DNA of 12,606 bases from NCBI GenBank assembly GCA_025399215.1, contig MU621513.1, positions 1 to 12,606 of the forward strand, given 5' to 3'. The DNA is from Globomyces pollinis-pini. Its lineage: Eukaryota; Chytridiomycota; Chytridiomycetes; Rhizophydiales; Globomycetaceae. Numbering within the stretch: the stretch's first letter is position 1; the number at the start of each line of letters is the position of its first letter. This document shows, one piece after another, positions 9,208 to 12,606 of the stretch. The notes under the pieces are model-generated. The model saw only the letters and a list, made by a program, of their open reading frames with translations, was not told where the DNA came from and made no database searches. The translations under genes were made by a program, and so were the position numbers.

Positions 9208-9215
9208 TATTTATA
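9208..9215 (-). promoter_or_regulatory. TATA box of DUF4360 copy B
   Basis: TATAAATA on the minus strand, 31 bases before the copy B ATG, the same octamer and spacing as copy A. Confidence 0.6.
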
Positions 9216-9246
9216 AATCATTTGGCAAAGATCCCTTGCGGGTGTG

Positions 9247-9274
9247 GATCCCGAACTTACCCAATTTTTCAAGG
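9247..9274. repeat. Duplicated promoter block, copy B
   Basis: Partner of 8268-8295 with 27 of 28 bases identical. It lies 70 bases before the copy B ATG, upstream of its TATA box. Confidence 0.75.
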
Positions 9275-9514
9275 ACTCTGGTGAATCCCAAACGTGACAC
9301 AAGCGTGAATGGGATCAGCCAAATATAGGTACATTTCATCTGATAAACCCACCCATCTCCCTTTTAAATTAAATCATGCTTTTAATCACAGTCCTCTCCT
9401 ACCACGTTCGATTAGATATGACATTGGCACTGAAGTGTTGTTTGGTGATGGTTGATTTTGGTTTTTGATGATCACTTCATTCGTTGGGACTGTTTCATAG
9501 TCCCACATTCTTTG

Positions 9515-9534
9515 TGACGTTCTTGTTTACGTCA
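9515..9534. promoter_or_regulatory. CRE-like inverted pair TGACGT-N8-ACGTCA
   Basis: Two perfect CRE/ATF half-sites face each other with an 8-base spacer, about 340 bases upstream of copy B. Fungal bZIP factors of the ATF/CREB class bind TGACGTCA. A stress- or cAMP-linked role is inference; the wide spacing is not the classical palindrome. Confidence 0.35.
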
Positions 9535-9858
9535 GCGAGATGATCATTCAACTTGAAATTTCATTATTCATGTTTATGAGAATGGTCGTTAAATATTTGC
9601 TTTCGACAAACAAGTATCTGTCCGTTAAGTCACTGATTGATATCTATTATACTGGATTGATTCCTGTTAACGTACTTATTCTCAATTGTTACCCCATTTG
9701 GTACTAATGGATAGTCTTTTTGGTGTTAAATATATAGCTTAATACAATTTTGTACTTCAAGTCTTCCAACTAGAAACCCATCCGACTGTTATTTAAGTCT
9801 AATAAAGGATAAGTCTTAAAAAAGCTATTGACAATATATGATAAAAGTATGATTTATT

Positions 9859-10449
9859 TTAACATTGTTTCCAGTTAAGGGCAAAGACACGTCTAACTTT
9901 ACCAGTAGCTTGGTCAACAGAGATTTCACCAGCCTTGCTGTTAACATCGGCAGGGCTTCCAGAGATACGGACTTGAGCGTTGACGTTTCCACGAGTAGAG
10001 ATTCCACAAGGGGACCAAACAGCTTGTTGGAAAAAGTCGGTAGCAGCGTAAGGACGGTCAACTGGTCCGTCAAAAGTGGATTCGAATGAGACTTGGTTAG
10101 ATTCACCTGAAAAGTAGTAGGTGGATTTTTGAGTTGCTTTGAGTCCTTGTGGAAGTTTGACGTGTCCGTAGTAATCGATCTTGGCAATGCTGTATGAGAA
10201 TCCTTGTGGGTAGTTGAGGAGAACGGAGACTTGGCAGTTCTTACGGGTGTCAGAGATGACACCAGTTCCAGATCTAGCAACAAATTGGTCAAAATCAAGG
10301 GTGAGTTTGGTGTTGTCATCAGAAACCCAACCACTGAGGGAACCAGCTGGACAACCTGAACCACCGTAGGTGATATCAGTGATGGTGACTTTTGAAGGGG
10401 CGTCGGCTAAAACAGAGGCAGCGAGAGTAGCAATTGCGAAGGTCTTCAT
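9859..10449 (-). CDS. Secreted DUF4360 protein, copy C
   Basis: An intronless frame of 196 residues starting MKTFAIATLAASVLADAPSK, a signal peptide of about 17 residues. An in-frame Met six codons upstream (10467) is possible, but it would put polar residues before the signal peptide. The order of motifs is as in copy B: YGGSGCPAGSLSGWVSDDN, FDQFVARSGTG, RKNCQVSVLLNYPQGFSYSI, DYYGHVKLPQGL, AVWSPCGISTRGNVNAQVRI and the C-terminal NWKQC. It differs from B by scattered conservative changes, mostly near the signal peptide and the SP(A/E)D loop. Unlike B and the pseudogene it lacks the 28-bp promoter block, and its TATA-like element (TATTTAAA, 10488-10495) is farther away, so its expression may differ. 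Confidence 0.95.
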   Translation of the reverse strand: MKTFAIATLAASVLADAPSKVTITDITYGGSGCPAGSLSGWVSDDNTKLTLDFDQFVARSGTGVISDTRKNCQVSVLLNYPQGFSYSIAKIDYYGHVKLPQGLKATQKSTYYFSGESNQVSFESTFDGPVDRPYAATDFFQQAVWSPCGISTRGNVNAQVRISGSPADVNSKAGEISVDQATGKVRRVFALNWKQC

Positions 10450-11513
10450 CTTTGTATTTTGTGTCAATCATATCTCAAAATTGATGCTTTAAATACCAAA
10501 AATGTCGCATGGCTCCACATCCTATTTTGACTGGCCTCGATTAAAGGGTAGAGACCCGCAATAAAAAACCCATATGCCTAAATTTAACCAAAGGGAAGTG
10601 TTTCAGCTCTGATAATTTTGGATACTTTTCTCCATCATTGGTGGAAGGAGAAACATGTTGGACAACAATAGAAATGGTGGTATAGAAAATACTAATTGGT
10701 TTGTAAGATAGCTAATAGATTGTCATTCATCGTCATTTCAGAGAATTGTCCAATCACCAAATGGGTCGTGAAATTCAGGGGGCCAGTAGTTTTATATTTC
10801 GATCCATTTGAACTGTGGTGCATAAAAGAGTACATTGACTATTGGGCGTGAAGAGTTGGTGTGCCATTGAATGACCCTGTTCTTTTATAGAAAATTAGTG
10901 GTTTGAAATATTATGGAAGTCAAGATAGTTTACGCTGGACAGACTGTCGCTAATACAAGTCAGCTGTAAGCAATCATATGAATCAAACTATACAGCCTTG
11001 GTATTTAAAACTTAATTAAGTCACTTGGTTTTGTTCGAACTATAGTTGAACATGGAGTCAGGGAGACTTCAGAAGCCTTCGAAGTGCATACAGTAGCAAT
11101 GTACAGCCCCTAAAAATCACCGTTTGAATTATAAGAATTTAAAGTGCTGAACTGTGTTTACTACACTAGTTTCTGTTCCTGTACCTATCAACCTGTTTTT
11201 ATATGTAAAAGGAATTGATGAAAACCAGTTCCTTTCCTTTTTTCTCAAGATACCTTCTTAGTCGTATCAAATGCAACTAGTCTCTATCAAAAAATGAAAT
11301 TCTATCAACTCCATTAATAATTCATCTTGTAAAACAGACCCAATAATTTTAGCCAGGGTCTGCAACATGGTCCCATTTCCTTTGGTTTAAAGCAGGTGTT
11401 CATAAGATTGAACAGTTTTTAATAAAGGAAAATAAAGCATCATGTGGGTGGAGGGAAGTGTGGACCAGCCAGCCAATACTCAACTCCCGTTTTTTACAAA
11501 TTGAAATCAAATA
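10450..11513. other. Long intergenic region between divergent genes, no firm gene
   Basis: This 1.06-kb gap is the shared upstream region of copy C (minus) and the CYSTM gene (plus). It holds the copy C TATA-like element and a perfect 7-bp inverted repeat (CAGACCC 11335-11341, GGGTCTG 11356-11362). On the plus strand a weak candidate spliced frame lies at 10655-10952. No tRNA, rRNA or transposon sequence is recognisable. Confidence 0.5.
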
Positions 11514-11843
11514 ATGGACAAAGGACAAGCACCTCCGTACACTCCCCCACAACAACCTTACGGACAGCAGCAACCATACGGTCAGCAACAACCTTACGGG
11601 CAGCAACAACCTTATGGGCAGCAACAACCTTATGGACAACAACAACCTTATGGCCAACAACAGCAACAACCTTACGGACAACAGCAACCTTACGGGCAAC
11701 AACCGTATGGTCAACAACCTTACCCTCCTCAAGGCCAACCTCAGGTTGTGTACGTTCAACAACCAAATAAGAACGATGGTTTGATGCAAGGTCTTTGTGC
11801 AGGTGCTTTGTGTTGTTGTTGTTTCCAAATATGCTGTGATTAA
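11514..11843 (+). CDS. CYSTM-type cysteine-rich tail-anchored protein with PYGQQQ repeats
   Basis: An intronless frame of 109 residues. The first 85 residues are a low-complexity Q/P/Y/G domain with about ten PYGQQ-type units, likely disordered. The C-terminus is GLMQGLCAGALCCCCFQICC followed by Asp, the CYSTM module: a short hydrophobic helix with a tight cysteine cluster. CYSTM proteins are small tail-anchored proteins of the plasma membrane, linked to stress and metal tolerance in yeasts and plants; their cysteines are often palmitoylated. The layout resembles the small Q/P/Y-rich CYSTM proteins of yeasts. It is the only confident plus-strand gene here and converges on the membrane protein gene to its right. 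Confidence 0.9.
   Translation: MDKGQAPPYTPPQQPYGQQQPYGQQQPYGQQQPYGQQQPYGQQQPYGQQQQQPYGQQQPYGQQPYGQQPYPPQGQPQVVYVQQPNKNDGLMQGLCAGALCCCCFQICCD
11530..11732 (+). repeat. PYGQQQ-coding tandem repeat
   Basis: A degenerate 18-bp unit coding PYGQQQ is repeated across the N-terminal half of the CYSTM protein. The units mix synonymous codons (tacggacag, tatgggcag, tatggccaa), so the amino-acid pattern is better kept than the DNA. Confidence 0.85.
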
Positions 11844-11991
11844 TTCTTTCTCACTGTTTCTTTCAATAATAATATATTCAAATGAATAGTATTGTGGCTG
11901 TGCACTGACTGAATCCACATACAGAAACAAAATATAAGATCAGAAAACAATAAGTGATTCATACCATTTCAAACAAGTTTATTTACACTAA

Positions 11992-12606
11992 TCACTCACT
12001 TTCTATCACCTTCACTGCAACTATATCACGTGTATAGAATTTAATTCCTTTGATATGATCAAATAGTCTCACATAAACAAATATCATTGGTGAGTATAGA
12101 TATGCTGAAATTCCCAATATCCGGTCACGTACAACTACATCACTATCGCTTGTGATCGGGGTAGTGGCAGCTTGTAAATCTAGTGCAAAACATATAATGT
12201 CCAACACTGTATAGTAGATGATCAATTTTAAAACGTGATGAAATCGTTGTTTCGTTTGTTTATCAACCGCTTTTGCTATTGCATAATTCTTCATCTTGAT
12301 TGATATGTAAATGCCTTGGACAATGACAGAGAGTAATGAAAAACATTGCAGGAAACTGGCCAACATTAACCACTATATATCAGTAATATTGGCTGCACCT
12401 TAAGAGAGAATGAACCTCGATCGGAAAATGGCCAGTACAGGAATCCTAATTGTCAACAAACGTAATGTACCTCCCCCACAAGCAAATGATATAATTGTCA
12501 CCGTGATTTCGATATTTGTTATGATTTTTGGAGTGAGGGAAGGAGTTAATGGAAGTACTAAACGATTCATTTCCCAATTTCCAATGATGGTGAGATAGAA
12601 CGTAAA
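11992..12606 (-). CDS. Multi-pass membrane protein, N-terminus beyond the window (at least 3 exons)
   Basis: Visible exons are 12606-12471, 12445-12399 and 12372-11992, giving 187 codons plus the stop. Introns are 25 and 26 nt. The joins keep the frame through FACGGGFLYWPFSDRGSFS and into KWLMLASFLQC. At least four hydrophobic segments follow one another: ITVTIISFACGGGFLYW, WLMLASFLQCFSLLSVIVQG, LIIYYTVLDIICFALDL and ILGISAYLYSPMIFVYVRLF. A basic loop (KMKNYAIAKAVDKQTKQRFHH) lies between the second and third, and the polar tail ends VKVIESE. The pattern would fit the second half of a seven-helix protein, but I recognise no family motif. A gene model that takes only the last exon would start wrongly at an internal Met (12366). 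Confidence 0.75.

Larger units (their letters stand above)
9178..9858. other. Copy B upstream region and copy C 3' flank
   Basis: About 680 bases without a gene. It holds the copy B TATA box, the duplicated 28-bp block, a perfect 7-bp hairpin (9485-9491 with 9499-9505, loop of 7) and a CRE-like inverted repeat near 9515. No sustained open frame is visible. Confidence 0.55.

Noticed and set aside
8824..9216. Plus-strand 130-codon open frame opposite DUF4360 copy B
   Set aside because: It is a shadow of the conserved minus-strand gene; a shorter shadow appears opposite copy C.
11400..11930. Minus-strand 176-codon frame opposite the CYSTM gene
   Set aside because: It consists of repetitive Leu/Arg/Val arising from the reverse of the PYGQQQ repeat; the plus frame has the CYSTM signature.

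Overview
This is a fungal nuclear window, AT-rich and using the standard genetic code. Fungal markers are three intact small secreted DUF4360 proteins, a proline-rich metacaspase of the yeast MCA1 type, a mitochondrial uL5 ribosomal protein and a fungal-style CYSTM protein. The split genes are cut by extremely short introns: I reconstructed 20, and 18 of them are 25-36 nt. An Abraxas-like protein and a kinase with a long N-terminal coiled coil sit beside these genes. Abraxas is absent from the model yeasts, so an early-diverging fungus or an ascomycete that kept ancestral genes seems likely. The exact lineage cannot be fixed from the sequence alone.

Layout. Positions 1-410 hold no confident gene. 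Every supported gene from 411 to 10449 lies on the minus strand. From low to high coordinate these are: the kinase (411-2232, 5 exons), the Abraxas-like MPN protein (2348-3352, 7 exons), DUF4360 copy A (3524-4138, intronless), the metacaspase (4536-6243, 6 exons), mitochondrial uL5/MRPL7 (6469-7724, 4 exons), a decayed DUF4360 pseudogene (7985-8216), DUF4360 copy B (8590-9177) and DUF4360 copy C (9859-10449). After about 1 kb without a convincing gene comes an intronless plus-strand CYSTM gene (11514-11843). A multi-pass membrane protein (minus, 11992 to the window end) then runs off the right edge.

There is no operon-like logic. The real theme is local duplication of DUF4360 genes together with their promoters, leaving two close copies, one dead copy and one diverged copy. 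The other genes serve separate housekeeping roles: mitochondrial translation, cysteine protease, deubiquitinase scaffold, signalling, and cell surface or membrane stress. All exon joins were read by eye from reading-frame continuity, GT-AG ends and family motifs; cDNA would settle them.
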